NCBI GenBank assembly: GCA_009617715.1 | Contig: VTFK01000071.1 | Span: 62,001 to 126,000, forward strand | Reading direction: 5' to 3' | Length of the DNA stretch: 64,000 bases | Source: Plectrocnemia conspersa | Taxonomy: Eukaryota > Arthropoda > Insecta > Trichoptera > Polycentropodidae | Shown here: one piece after another, positions 29,066 to 43,029 of the stretch | Position numbering within the stretch: position 1 is the first letter of the stretch | Layout: each line of letters starts with the position of its first letter | Notes under the pieces: generated by a model | Told to the model about the DNA's origin: nothing | What the model saw: only the letters and a program-made list of their open reading frames with translations | Databases searched by the model: none | Program-made: the position numbers and the translations under genes

Positions 29066-29429
29066 GAAATTTGAACTTTCTATTGTTTCGGTGTATATTA
29101 AATATTTTAAAATACCGCTTGAGGCTGAAAGGGTGTGCATTTCAGTGAAAAAAGACGTTGAAAAACAGTTTAATTAGTTGAGTTGTAGAATTTACCATAG
29201 CGAAAAAGTGTTCAATTGTAATTATTTTGTGGACTAATTAATGTCATCTGAAATGATTCACTGAGGTCTCTCGTGTTTGTTGTTATTATTTGTTCTCGGT
29301 CTCGGTCTGGTTGTCTGCCGCCTTAAATTTGTGTGCTCGTCTGTTCTTGATGCAAGTGACTGTGTCTAACCCTCTTATCTTTATTTTTTGATCATCTCCC
29401 GATGTGACAAAGTGTCAGATTTATTATAC

Positions 29430-29481
29430 TCACAGTTGCAGAAATTGGTTGGAAATCACAGTTGCAGAAATTGGTTAGAAA
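29430..29481 (+). repeat. 26-bp unit in two tandem copies
   Basis: TCACAGTTGCAGAAATTGGT followed by TGGAAA, then the same unit with TAGAAA. The two units differ at one base, so the duplication is recent. It lies between SINE copy 2 and a dispersed repeat. Confidence 0.9.
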
Positions 29482-29547
29482 ATTACATGGTTTGCATATT
29501 TGATTAATGTGATATATTTATATATTAAATAAGTACCTTTCGAAGGA

Positions 29548-29745
29548 GCAATAGCGGTTTTTACGCAGGTTAGATGCATTGTCTATTGTATATTTTACGC
29601 ACAAAAGGTTTTTTTTATGGTCATTACGAGTAGTTCACGATCATGCTAAGAGGGTGTCTGTTCAGTTACGCAAGTATGGTATTAGGTATTATCTTATCGT
29701 TATTAGGCCTTTTGCCAAAACGCGTTGCTATTTCCTTTTAACAAA
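29548..29745 (+). repeat. Unnamed dispersed repeat, copy 1
   Basis: Matches the reverse complement of about 47265-47450 over nearly 200 bp. Shared blocks include GCGGTTTTTACGCAGGT, TTTACGCACA, TCGTTATTAGGCCTTTTGCC and CGCGTTGCTATTTCCTTTT. No coding frame is preserved. Confidence 0.7.
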
Positions 29746-30544
29746 ATCGTAATTTTTGGTTGGATAACCCAAGTGTTAATCTTCTAAATTTTTTATTTAA
29801 AGCTTTTTATGGTAACGCTATATCATTCAAAATTGGAATTTGAGTCGATGAGAGAAGAAGATAAAAAAACATTTATTTCCTTCTATGGGTAAAGATATGT
29901 AGTATAAAACAGGACTTGACTATTGCAGCCTAATAGCATCCCAATTTAAAAAATAGTTTGGTTAAGACTTGGGACGACTTACTTTTAGTATTCATTACAA
30001 TTCATATTTTTTTAAATAAATGAAGTTTTAATACAACTATCAATGATTTTATGCTGATAAATGGAACAGTCAATAATGGAATTATTTTAAAATATTAAAA
30101 ATAAACCGACACTTCTAGAAACGCAATAAGAACGAGATGAATGTTACTATTAATTCAATTAAGACAAACAAAGATATTGTTTGCCAGCTTTAGAGTTGGA
30201 CGGATGTTTGGGGAACTATAACTACTTGTGAAACACTGTGTGACAAACTTGTTAAAACTATATAAAGTCAAGTTGAAAGCACGTCTTTCGATAGTAAGTA
30301 GAATGTATTTATTAGTCATTACTCATAAGTTGTATTGTGTACAGTGATTTGATTATCGTTTGTAAATTTATTAACCTGTTAAATAATAAAAAATGTTGGT
30401 TATCGCTTTTAATGCGTCTGGTAACATATGTATGCTAATGTTAAAATAAATTAAATTTAAAATTTTTATTTAATTGTGAGCAGTAACTAATTATAAAATA
30501 AATATAAAATCTTAGCATTGTAATAATAAAAAATAGTGTTTTTA

Positions 30545-30800
30545 AAAAATTACTTGAATGTGGCAATTTCCGACTTTAAATGGCAAAGGATTGACGGAAT
30601 ATAAATTACTATGTAAGACGAAGAAGTCCGCCACAGATAAAAGGCATTTAAACAATTTTAAATCATATTTATACCGAAAAAAAAATATTACTGCCGTATT
30701 TATGTCCTTAATAAATACCACGAAGAGCAGAGGGCCTAGTTTGGACATTTAAGGAACCCTTGGGCTAAAAGAGTTAGATTTGGCTCTGAAAATCTCCCAA
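30545..30800 (-). pseudogene. LINE reverse-transcriptase fragment (minus strand)
   Basis: On the minus strand it reads SKLGPLLFVVFIKDINTAV (30728 downward), a degraded YADD region (KYDLKLFKCLLSVAD), and LPFKVGNCHIQV. This corresponds residue by residue to the RT palm of the LINE at 51.7-51.9 kb. It is truncated at both ends. Confidence 0.7.
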
Positions 30801-31099
30801 GGCAGGCCACGGGCGGAGCCCCGGCGGTAGGCCTTACCTCCTCGTCTTTAATTTCAGGCATATCAACTGAAAATATGACTTGTCTCTTTTAGTGGTGAGC
30901 TTTGGAATGCAATTCGGCTGTTTGGGTGACATACAAACTTTTTAGTGATGCATTATTTACCTCATCGAGTCGTTGGAATTCCGTAATAAAATATATACAT
31001 ATTTCAATAATAAAATATATATATAATTTTAAATACTGAAAGGCTGCTAATTTGTCAGATAAATATTTATATTTACAAAGCTTCAATTCAGGAATAAAA

Positions 31100-33714
31100 T
31101 ATGTTACGACATAATTTGTACCGAATAAGTTTTATCAAAGCAAAATCAGGTTTTATTGTCTCAAAATTATGTATTATCACTCAATGAATGACTTCGTTCA
31201 AAATTCAAAGTATTAGATTTAGTATCTACTATTTGATACATTGCTTATTAGCAAATAAATAATTTTAAGATTGAATAGACTATCTTTAAGAATATGTAAA
31301 TTGCTCAAAAAGACTGATGATGCTATTTATTTTTGATGCACAGACTCACTTTCTTAATTTTAAATTTTAATATATAGAAGTCTAAATATAAGGGCAATAC
31401 TAATAAGTAAAAAAAAAGCTTTTTTTTGTAGTTTAATATAACAAGACTCAAGTAAGCCAATTCTCAGATGAGAAATTATTTCGCTTTACTGAACACGATA
31501 TATAGTATGAGAAGCTTTGAGAAACGATCATGATTAATCGAATCAAAGGTTTTTATATCGTATTCTCAAAATGAAAACACATTGTTAAATAAAAAAAATC
31601 ATAAAATGCTTAGAAATATGGTAATGTTTTATCAGATAACTGGAACCAAATATGCAATTAAAATACCACTTGATTTAAACACAGTTCATAGAATCTGACT
31701 AAGCTAATAATAAGCCTTTTTTTGAACTACACTTATGATTTTTCAGACATACTACACGATTGTTTCCTAAAAAAAATTTATCGTTGTAAAAAATAATAAA
31801 AAATAGCTCGATTTATTAATCAATATTCATAGTCAAACATTACAGATTCGTTTGGAGTTTAATTTGCACCCACTTTCTAAGAATATAACAAAAAATCTGT
31901 TTTTTAAGAAGTTGTTAAGATTGGTGTCTATGTCACATAATTATATCTTAGATATACTTTATTTAAATACGTATATTTTTTTAAGAATAAATTATGGATT
32001 TATTTAGCAATAAAACGTTTTAACATTTTAATTAAATTTTGAACAAAAAGGTCAAATCAAAAGTATATGACTCCATTTCGTTTTAAAAATCAATTTATAA
32101 TCGCTTTGAAATTCATATTTGCAAAGAAATATCTGTGAAATAATTTACATAGAAATAATATAGTCTCAAAACTTTTTACAAGTTTTTCAATATTTTAAAA
32201 AGAAACTTTTCAAAGTATTCAATCAAGACACATTGGATGTCAATCCATCTGCCACTAAAATAAGCGTTGAATAAAGTAAAAAATACAATACCATTTTATT
32301 TTTATAATAATACAGTTTCATCAATGATAAAAAGTTAATCAGTTTTATTAGACGCATAAAGTATTGATTATTTATGGGATTTTTAATGTGTAACGGTAAA
32401 AATTTAGTACATCTATAAAATATTTACGACAGCTAATAGCTAGTTAATTATTTAAGAGGGCTTAATTAAAAATATATTCGTACATCAAAAGACTCGATAT
32501 TGCGATTTATTTTTAATTCTTTTTTTTATATGATTATATAATACACATGTTTATGTATAAGATTAGATAATTATTGTTTATGTATAAGTTTAAGAACTCA
32601 TTAATAGTATATTATATTTTTTTATATTATAAAAATACAAAACCTATGTATGTAAAACATTCTTATAAAATTAACAATAAACATTTTAAATTTTTGTATA
32701 AAAATAAACAGTAAAGGTTAAAAGCTTTAAGGATTTTTGTGATTTGGTAATTATTCATTTATAATCCTTGTAGTAAGTTCTAAATCCTATTATATTAATG
32801 ATAAATTATACGAAATAGGCTGCCTCGTCATTAACAAAGAAAATCGCAAACATAATGATTAATTGGGAATAATTTAATGGAATTTAATTAAATCAAGCGG
32901 AGCAGATACATTTTTGTGAATTGGTTAAATGGCAAGTAAACAAATCGTATTTTAATAATTGGTAAGGAAAAGGCTTTTATTTATCAACAGTTGTATGGTA
33001 ACGTAAAACAAACATATGGTTTTGACCCGTTTTATTTCAACGACAAACTCAAAAAAATGTGTGTGGTTGTATAAATTTGTTTGTTTTCATCAAAGGGCGT
33101 AGTACAAATAAAACAAAAACGTAATATAAATATTGAAGTTAATAATTAACAACAAATTTGCAATTATTTTTAGCTAGAAATATGAGAACGCTCAATTTAT
33201 ATGTAAATTTACAGGCTAATTTTAAATAGAATTGATATTTTATTTTACGATTTCTTAGAAATTTTCAGCAAAATTATTTATGATTTAACATTGTTGTTCT
33301 AATAAAACACTCAATTTTTTAATTGAGATATATTATTCATTATGTTATATAGAATGTATTACATTAATTAAAATGTCAGTTTTGTGCCCTGGTTTATATT
33401 TCTTTGATTTTAACTGCAGTTTTTTATGTGACTGTTTAAATGACAAAAAAATATTTATTAATTTTATTTATTTCAATCTCTTAAACTTTTATATTATAAA
33501 AAAATAATATATTGAACACTGTCTTGGTTATTAAATAAATAAATATTAATGTATTCACTTGACACGCGTCAAAAAAAACAGTTTTGTAACAAAAATGATA
33601 ACTCATAATACCGTATGGATTCTACATTATATTTTTGAGTTTATATCGGCTTAGTAATCAATAAGTTTTATATATTATATATAAACTCACAATCGATGCA
33701 TAGCAAACAATTTA
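31100..33714. other. AT-rich stretch, no gene or clear repeat seen
   Basis: No open frame with coding character, no splice pattern and no recognisable transposon was found. Confidence 0.5.
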
Positions 33715-33720
33715 AAAGAT

Positions 33721-33960
33721 TTGCGGAATAGCGTAATCCGCAACGTCTCAGATTAGTAATGAGTTCGAGCCCCTGCAGCGCCACTCGAATTTTTATTTAT
33801 AAAAATGGGTTATTATTTAAAAAGATGGTCTCTATTGCTTATAAATTGTATAGTACATAATAATTTATAATTAATAATTAGTTGTCACCGATTCTTACGT
33901 GTAGGTATTCATTATGTCTGATTGACTTACTCAGTTGGTACAGATTTACCCCGCTTTTTA
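33721..33960 (+). repeat. tRNA-derived SINE, copy 3 (partial)
   Basis: Head GCGGAATAGCGTAATCCG with a shortened spacer before the B box (AGTTCGAGCCC near 33762). The body reads TATTGCTTATAAATTG-ATAG. It ends after GTTGGTACAGATTTACC, lacking the GTTGTAACGCATTGGG tail of copy 2. Confidence 0.7.
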
Positions 33961-33964
33961 AATC

Positions 33965-36900
33965 TGTCTGAAACATTTACATGAAACACACAAGTGCACC
34001 TAAACTTAAATCCATTGGCGCTTACGTAGAATCGACACAAGCGTGAAACAATTTTTTTTTAATAATAATAAACACTTTTTATTTACAAATAAAAAATCGT
34101 ACCATCAAGTTCTATAAGCAATAAATGCCTTATTTTCATCGAAGGTCAAAAATAATAAAAACAAATACAAGACAAAGAAAAGTCAAAAGTTCGTTTTCAT
34201 AAATCAAATATATGTTTTCGGCATACGGTAAATTCGATTTTAACTTTAAAGGTAAATTCAATTTTTGTCATAACAATATAAATTTACATGACCCAATGAA
34301 TACGAAAATATATAACAAAAGGGATGATAGTCACAAACGAATATAGAAGTTCAACGATCGCCAATTAGGAGATCTTGTACGCTTTTTAGCGCTCAAAGAA
34401 CCATAATGCAGTGAAACGATCTGAATGTAAGTAATCCAAATTAAGCAATGAAGTTTTCATTAAAATGTTAGGGATCGTTTTGATCATTAAAGTTTATCCA
34501 TGCAGTTTAAACGACGAGTAGTCGTACGTGGATTCAGCAGGGTTAATGGTAAAATCGATTCTTGATTTCATCTCTTATGAGCGTATCCCTTCAAGATATC
34601 ATTTTATAAGATATTTTGTGCAATCTAATCCTCATTTTCTTTGGAGAAGAAAATAAGCTTGAACCAACGATATTTAACTTGTCTATCTATCCAATTTTTT
34701 GGCGTTTCCTGTTTGAATTAATTTGATAAGGCTTTTCTTGACAGCTTTTGTAAAAAAAGCTGTGTCACCTTTATAATATAATTCAACGTCTCACTTGGGA
34801 TTTCAAACAATTTCTTGATTCATTTTTAATGAAAATTTTAATCTAATTTTAATGATCATAGCAAAGAAGTCGTTATATGGATAAACTAGAAAAATCAGTA
34901 TCTTGCAAAACATTCAGAAAAAACTTTCAAGATTGAGTTGTAACATCAAAAAAAGGGTGAAACTGAATTTATAAGAATAACCGTGTAATAAAAGCGTCTA
35001 AATATAATTTATTATTTTACAAATTTCTGAAAAAACTTCAGCTTTCACTTTAATAATTAGATCTGTTCCAGCCATGTAGTCACTTTGAATTGTCAATAGT
35101 TTAATGCGATATTCGAGACGACCTGAAAACTATTACGGCAATAACCGTTCTTTAAATAAGAAAAATATATACATAAACGTTTTTAAATTAAACTTAAAGC
35201 TTCTAATAAAAAAGCTGTATATAAATAAATGAGGAATAGCAACAATTTAATATTAAAAATAAAATATTACATTTAAACCTATTTCATTTACAGAGAATAA
35301 AAATTAGTTTTCCTTGTATTTATGGCATTTTTTAAGCTTTATTTATAGCATTTAAGTCAAAAGAGTGATTGTCAAAATTTTATATATATAATTTATATTT
35401 GTAATTGTGTTTATTTTTACCCTTTTATATGTTTAATATAAACGGCTTTGGTTAATAGTAAACGAGTTTATTTTATCTAATTAGGCCATATGTTTAATTT
35501 CCACTCCTTGGCATTAAAATTATTATATCGGTCGAATGATTTTAACTGATCTATTTAAAACGTTTTTGTTTACATTTTTTGGCGATTCTGGCGATTCTTA
35601 ATTATGGGTGTTCTCATTTTGCATAAATAAATTTATTTAACGAAAAATTTATTTTCATACATTTTCAATAAAACTGTTTAAAAATCAGGTCTTTAAAATG
35701 CTAATAATCTGAATATAAAATGTATTTTATTTTTTTTTATTTTTTATACAAAAAATATGTTTTATGAATAGAAATTATTTTATATTGTAGTAAATGTTGG
35801 AATAATTGGTATACAATATTGTTTATATAAAAATTACATCCTTTTTATTGCAAAAATAAATTATTATTAAATAATAATAATATGGATTTAATACTGCGAA
35901 ATTTTGACTTATTATAGTATATATAAATGAACAATTTACATCAGTAAGTTTAGAGTTTTAAGCTTATATTAATCGATATGCTCTTTTGTCATTGCACTAC
36001 TTACTTAAAATTCATTGACTGAAAATGTAAATTAGAATATATTTAAAATTCTGGACTTGTATTCTATCTGCTTTATTGTAAGTAATATTAATGAATCTCA
36101 TAGTCTTATTCTAAGCACGAAAGCTTCGAAAAGTATCTGCCGACATTTCTTTTATCTGCTTCACTACTCAATAAAGTGGTTTGCTGGCAATTAGCACCTC
36201 TTAAAGACTAATTCACACGATGTACTGTTCTATACAAAAATACAGAGTGATCGTAATAAAAAATATATAATAAAACACAATGTAAACCTTATGAATTAAA
36301 TATATTAAATACCAGGAAACGAGAATTTTAAAATAATTATTTGAAATATTTTCTCAGTTTAATTTGAAACATATATAGTTTACAAAATGGCAAAATCGGT
36401 GTCAAACAAGGAAAAATCATAGACTTTCTGGTCAAATAAGTAAAATTTGGCAGTGATTTGTATTTAAATGATGATTTAACTGAGTATCAAATCTTATGTA
36501 GTGATTAACTCGGCTTTTGATTGCTTTAGACTGAGTGGTTATTGTGCAATTCTGGGTGCTCTAAAATGCTTTAAAATGATTTATTTTTTTCTATGACATC
36601 GTAGTTTTTTTAATGCCTAAATTCTACATATTTATATTTTTTTATAAATAGCTGTATTTAATTATTGAAATTATTATTACATTGAAATTTCATAAATCAA
36701 AAAATTGTATTATTAATTTTAATTAGGTACAAGGTTATAAATGTAAAACTTCACTTATAATTTTACACACGGTACACTTTTTGTTATTTTAGAAACAAAC
36801 TATCACAGGTGCTAATGGAATTCGCCTATATTTTAACGATAACCAAAATAATATAAACTTGTACATACATAGTAAAAATAATGTACATACAGAATTTTAA

Positions 36901-37780
36901 ACAAATATATATTTTTTGTAAATATAATTTACATCAAAATAAATGTACTAGGTTTTAGATTAAGAAATATGTACTTATGAATACGGTTGTAGAATTGTGA
37001 AACAAATATTTTTTTAATCTAGTACAAAACATACCTTATATAAAAAAACTTTTTTAATACAATGTAGCCTTTGAAACTTATTTGTTGTTGCTTAACAGAC
37101 ATTGAGCTGTATTACTGAAGAAATAATACATTCAAGTCGTAGGATCAACTTTTAATATTTCTGTTTGCCACACATGTTTACCATTATCTTATGACCTATA
37201 ATGTATTTTTAATATTTTATATAAATTTAATTAATAAACATATTTGATTATAAAAAACATTATAATAAAGTACTCACATTTTTGGGATATATTTATTGGC
37301 TTTAAAAATAACATAAAAATTACATATGGAATAAAAATTGTATAAAATATACATTGTTTGCAATCATAATAATTCAACAGCGTAAACCTACATATTTTAA
37401 TTTTAATAAAAATTAAAAAACATATATAAAACGATAAAAAATATTCACATTAATATGAAAAATATATACTGTATGTATATACAAGGGAAAAGGAGATAAC
37501 TTTTAAATCCTTAAATATATCACATGTAAGTCTTGCTCGTGACATATAACAGCATAGTGTTATATAATAGTATATACCTACATATGTATATACTACATAA
37601 TTACTCCTAACGAACCATAACCCACAAAGACTCATCAAGAAAAGTAATTAGGGATATAGGCGAATCACTGTATATTCTCTTCCTAATCGATCGATAGACA
37701 AACACCTGTACATTTTAATATACATATAAACACACTGTATGCTATTTTTAAGATAGTAATAATAATATTTTAATATATTT
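33965..37780. other. AT-rich stretch, no gene seen
   Basis: Slightly less AT-biased around 34000-34760, but without a long frame, splice pattern or recognised element. Confidence 0.5.
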
Positions 37781-37784
37781 TTAA

Positions 37785-37950
37785 AATTTATTGTCGCATG
37801 CAACACATATTTATTTAGTTGTTACAAAAAAAAAGACTTTTGAACCATCCGACGCACTTTTTTAATTATACAATCAATTAGCATGAAAAAAATCTGTTAA
37901 CAAACAGTTTGCCACAAAAACGTTTACAGAGACGATAGTAATAATAATAT
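37785..37950 (+). repeat. Dispersed direct repeat, copy 1 (internally shortened)
   Basis: Shares TTTTGAACCATCCGACGCA, AATTATACAATCAAT and GTTAACAAACAGTTTGCCAC with 40490-40685. About 45 bp present in the second copy (after the CAGCA motif) are absent here. Confidence 0.75.
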
Positions 37951-38221
37951 TGCAATATAATTTTTGCTAAATAATTTTTCACTCCATTGTTTGAGAAAAA
38001 ATCTATTAGTATATTCTATATTTTGAATTTATGTATTTTGAATTAAATGTCAAAGATCTCAAAAGCTTTATATTAAACTATTAAACAGAGTTTGTATCAA
38101 TTTTGTTCAATTATAAAATTCTTTGTTCGATTCTCAATAGTTAAATCAAATTATTATTATTATTTTGCGGAGCATTATTAAATTTTATTTTAATAAAGTG
38201 TAAAAGTTTATTACCAAATTA

Positions 38222-38500
38222 AGGTCGGAATAGCGTAGTTTGCAGGGTGTCAAACTGGTAAGCCAGAGGGCGCGAGTTCGAGCCACGGTAGTAAACTTAA
38301 AAAACATATTATTAAATATTTAAAAAATATTATTGAAAATTAAAAAAATCAGGCTTAGCTACAAAGTAACATATATTGATTATAATATGTTTAATAGACT
38401 AAAATATATAATTATTTAAATATATGTCACCGATTCCTACTCCGTTGTAACGCATTGGGCTTTCACCCTATGTTCTAATAAACCAATAAAAATAAATAAA
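38222..38500 (+). repeat. tRNA-derived SINE, copy 4
   Basis: Head AGGTCGGAATAGCGTAG, B box GAGTTCGAGCC near 38274, and tail GTTGTAACGCATTGGGC-TTCACCCTA ending in AATAAAAATAAATAAA. It has an altered head middle (CAAACTGGTAAGCCAGAGGG) compared with copies 1 and 2. Confidence 0.75.
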
Positions 38501-40489
38501 ATTATCAGTGTTCAGTTTTGTTCAATAAACTAAAAAGAAAATATGTTTCAATTTTGTTTTTATAGGGACAATATTTAAAAATGTGTAATTTTTTATTTTT
38601 CTATAATTATAATTATTTAATTCGATCTTAAAAAAATAGGGGCTCAAGTAAGTTTTAATCCACTTCTCTCTCGTTAAAAAAATTTTTGACTGTTACGATT
38701 ATTTTTATAGCTCTTACCCTTACATTGATATTTTTTAATTCAATTTAGAGTGAGATTATAGAATTATATAAAAATATATTTTGATTAAATATTTTATTTA
38801 TAACTTTCATTGATGTTTATTTTTAATAATTTAATGTATGTATATAATATATTTATTGTTGTCTACAGTTTTAATTTGTTTTGATAAAAGTTACAATTAA
38901 TCCATTGAAAATGAAATGACATAAAATAAATAAGTTAAGAGAACTTTCATTATGGAAAAATAATTGTTTAAAATTGATATAATACAGTATGTCTAATACA
39001 AACCAGGAGAAAACTGAGCCTATATAAATACTGATAACAAAGTAACCCAAACATCCGCGATTTAAATTTTTGTTTTTCCAAACCTTCGACATTTTATTTG
39101 TTTTATTAGTATGGCATAATACATATGCCAGCGACTGAAATATTGTATTTATTGCATATCATTGACTTAATGCTTGAGCTAAAGATTTTTTACATATTGT
39201 GAAGGCTAAATAATTACTATATGTACAATAAGTATATATTGTATTTTTTTTAAGGTAGATTTATTATACATCGTAACGGTTTATAGTAAACTAACAAAGA
39301 AATGGATTACAACGTAATGGTTTCCCAAATTACCTTTTACGGAAATTAAAATAGGTAATAGATTTGTAAAAATTAAAGTTTGGTGATTTATCGGATAATA
39401 TTTAAAGACATTTATCAACTGTTTTTTTAATATGATTTTTTTATTTAACAATAAAAGACGACGTATGGCATATTATAATAAATTCGTGGAATGAAAGATA
39501 ACTTTTTAAAGGATTTTTAAATAACTATTTTAATTGTTATAACTAAAAATAACTTAGTTTTTATCTACATATGTATTGCAATTATTTCTAAAAAAAATTT
39601 TAGCAAAAGTTATGGTTATTATTTTATTAAACGTCAAAAAACTTTTTCTATGTTGATGATAAAAAAATTGATATTTATCACTTATTTAATTTTCTAAGAC
39701 ACAATAAAAAAATTTAAAAACATTTAGAAAAACGGATTAAGAACCACGATATTTTATTAAAAAAAACTGTAAGCTATAATTTTGTTTAAAAAAAAATATA
39801 CAAAAAATGTATTTATTCTTGAAATTTGGATACTTTCAAACTGTCTAAAAATTTTGTTTTTTTATTTGTTTCCATGTAAAATTATCCTAGTTTAAAACGT
39901 TAAGGATAGTGTCATATTCTATTTAAAACGCAAAACCACTTTTTATACGCGTTATATGCTACACTTATTGCTGATTTCATTACTACGGGTTGTGTGGCAC
40001 ATATCATTTGTCTGAAAAAAACGCGACGCTGTTCTTTGTTAAAAATATCTATAGATAAAAATTTCGGTTTTTAATTAAAAAATAATAGATTGAAAAAAAA
40101 CAGTATAATAAAATACATAACAAAAATATTTACCAATAATGCATTTTTTTTATTAAATTAACTAATTAAGATATAAATAAATAATGATTTTTTAATTACG
40201 ATTTATGACTCAAAAACATATGAAACTAAATCAAACAAAAATCTTTACTTTGAATCAAAATAAACTGTCGTTCAAAAGTGAAATAAATACAAGTACATTA
40301 TTATAGCTACTTGAATTAAATCAGAATAAGTAGATTAATTTATTCAGATATACAAACAAGGATGATTAGTAAAAACGTATAAAAACTTTTATTTTAATTT
40401 ACATATTTAGAATTACGTAATAATGTAAATATGCATAGTTATGCGATTAAAATGAGCCCGCCAAGGAAGTCATAAAATTTATTGTTTAT

Positions 40490-40685
40490 TTGACTCGTCG
40501 CAAGCAACGCATATTTATATTGTTATTATAAAAAAATGACTTTTGAACCATCCGACGCATTTTTTCTAATTATACAATCAATCAGCACGATTATAATTGT
40601 TTATTATACATGTTGTCACGCGAATAAGAAAATCAGTTAACAAACAGTTTGCCACAAACATGTTTTCAGAGACGCAAGAAAGAAT
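40490..40685 (+). repeat. Dispersed direct repeat, copy 2 (longer)
   Basis: Same blocks as 37785-37950, in the same order and orientation, with an extra segment (TATAATTGTTTATTATACATG and GTCACGCG) before GTTAACAAACAGTTTGCCAC. Unknown family. Confidence 0.75.
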
Positions 40686-40959
40686 TTCATAAGTAAAATT
40701 TTATCGCTTTTAATAATTAAATTTTTATTAATAAAATAAGCGTCATTTTTTATGATATTTTTTTAAGTTAAAGAATATATATTTTTCATTATTATCTCAA
40801 TTGCACTTTTGGATTAGGGAAGATTTATTCTAATCAGCCACAATTGCACTTTTGGAATAAATAAAAAAAACAGTGGACAAGGAGAATTCAATATTTTAAG
40901 CTTACGCCATTAATTATGAAAAAATCAATATAAAATCATAGATTTCGTTTTCTATCAAA

Positions 40960-41760
40960 CTGTTCTGCCTCACTATCAAAATTACACAAATAAAAAATAT
41001 ACATGACAAAGTAGCCTTTGTGTTAAGAAAAATATTAACAACTCTGGTAAAGAACTATTTATATCAGTGGTTCTCAAATTACACAAAAATTATAACAATA
41101 TAAAAAAGTTGAGATGTTATTTAGCGTTTTCTATATCGTATGAGCTTACTAAAAAAAATTCTATATTGTATAGAAGTACTAACACAATTTCACACATGAA
41201 TACCCATGACAAAGTAGCCCGAGCGTTAAGCATAATATAAACATCTGCTGTAGATAAACACTTATCCCTATATTTACTATTTGAAAATAAACTGGTTCCT
41301 TCTATAATTACATAAATAATATACATGATACACTGCAATAAAAAAATAGGCAATACAAATCAAGAAAAATTATCGTATAAATTTATAAATAATTTTCAGT
41401 ATTACATAAAAGTACCTACACACGTGAAAACCCATAACAAATAACTCAAATAAAATATAATTGTCAGCGGTATAAATACATAGCCTTTCGCTATTTTTTA
41501 ATTAAAAGGTTGATATCTTTTTAATAACCAAGTAGATCAAAATTCACAGAAATTAAAAATATATATTGGCAATACAAACCAGAAGCCAACATTTTTGTTA
41601 ATCGTAAATCTTTACTCATAAAAAAACACTGCTGAAATTAAAATATTTATGGCAAAGTAACTCGAATGTAAATCTTAATAAAGAACACCTGTAGCTAGAA
41701 AAACATTATTTAAATTGGCAAAAATTCTCAGAACATCAGATAACACACTAATAATTCACC
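40960..41760 (+). repeat. Diverged tandem array, about 210-250 bp period
   Basis: A recurring block reads ATGACAAAGTAGCC-GTTAA-AT-AACA-CTG-TA near 41003, 41207, 41432 (ACAAATAACTCAAAT) and 41650 (GGCAAAGTAACTCGAATG). It is followed by TAAA-AC and later by AATACAAA-CA-GAA. A related single block lies at 38990-39060. The copies are strongly diverged, so the array is old. No coding capacity. Confidence 0.5.
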
Positions 41761-43029
41761 TTCTTGAATTTGTATTCAATATCTAACAAAAAAGGTCTGA
41801 TACGGATTTTAGCATTCGTATAGTTCGCTGCTGTAATTAAGTGCAATATTAAAATATTTAAGTAAAAAACTATTAAGAAACAGTTTTCCTTTTGCAAAAA
41901 ACTTAATAACACGCCAACCTAATTTTGACGAAAAAATATTTATATGCAGTAATTTTAATGTGAAAATAATACGGGACTTCTATTGATGAATATAGAAGAG
42001 TATTTGGTGAAAACCTAACGCTAAATAACGCAAATTTCGAGTATAAATTTAATGAATACGTCTAGAAACTAAAGAGTGTCTGCTATAAAAAAAAAAATCA
42101 GGTTTAGTTAAATATTTCATTGCTTGGTGTGGAGTAACACGGGTCTTATTATTTTCTTTAAATCATTTTAAATTGAGTCATTATAATATTTACGAATATA
42201 CCTTATAGCATATATCTTGAAATACGTTATAATTTGTAACATATATTATTTCATTAAATTGCTTCCTTATTGCTTTGGATCGTGATTATATGCAATATAC
42301 ATAAACCAGCGAATAATAAAAATTGTTTTTCTAAGCTTGAACATATTTAAAAAATAAACATTTAAAAGTAATACATAGAAACCGCAAAATTAAAACAGAC
42401 GATCCAGTACAAGCATAGACTTTCAGGCTGACTTTAGCAGCCTTTTTATTTCATTTTTAAAATTTTGTTTCATCCCAGAAATTGTATCTGAGTCACCAGT
42501 AGTTAATATTAGCTTGAAGTCGAAAATCCAATACAATTTTTTTATAATTTGTCCCATAACTTATTTTATGTTTAACCTGTCTATAAACGGTCTTTCCATT
42601 TCAATCGTTAAAGTTTGGTTTAGTGTAGCAGTCATGTTTTAGTCACTGTGAGTTCTCAATTTGAACTGTAATAAATGTGTTTACCACAAGTACATGTCGT
42701 ATAGGCTTACAACTTATTTTATGAATAGCCTGTCTTTTTATAAGTTCATTTAGGTACATATTACGTAGTTTGTATTTAATATTAATTTAAATTAACAGTT
42801 CTTACTTGATTGTTCATAAAGAATTTTTACGTTTACCTGTAACGCGTTTAACATAATATTTTGATACGTAACGAATTTATTTTATTTATTTATTCAAAAT
42901 CTTGAATAATTTTGTATTCGATTGTAAAACAAATATACATTAGGAAATATATAAAAACCCAAATAAACAAGCATCCGGATCAGTTGATTAAAACATTTAA
43001 TGTTGCTTTCAATAAAAAACCTACTTTTT

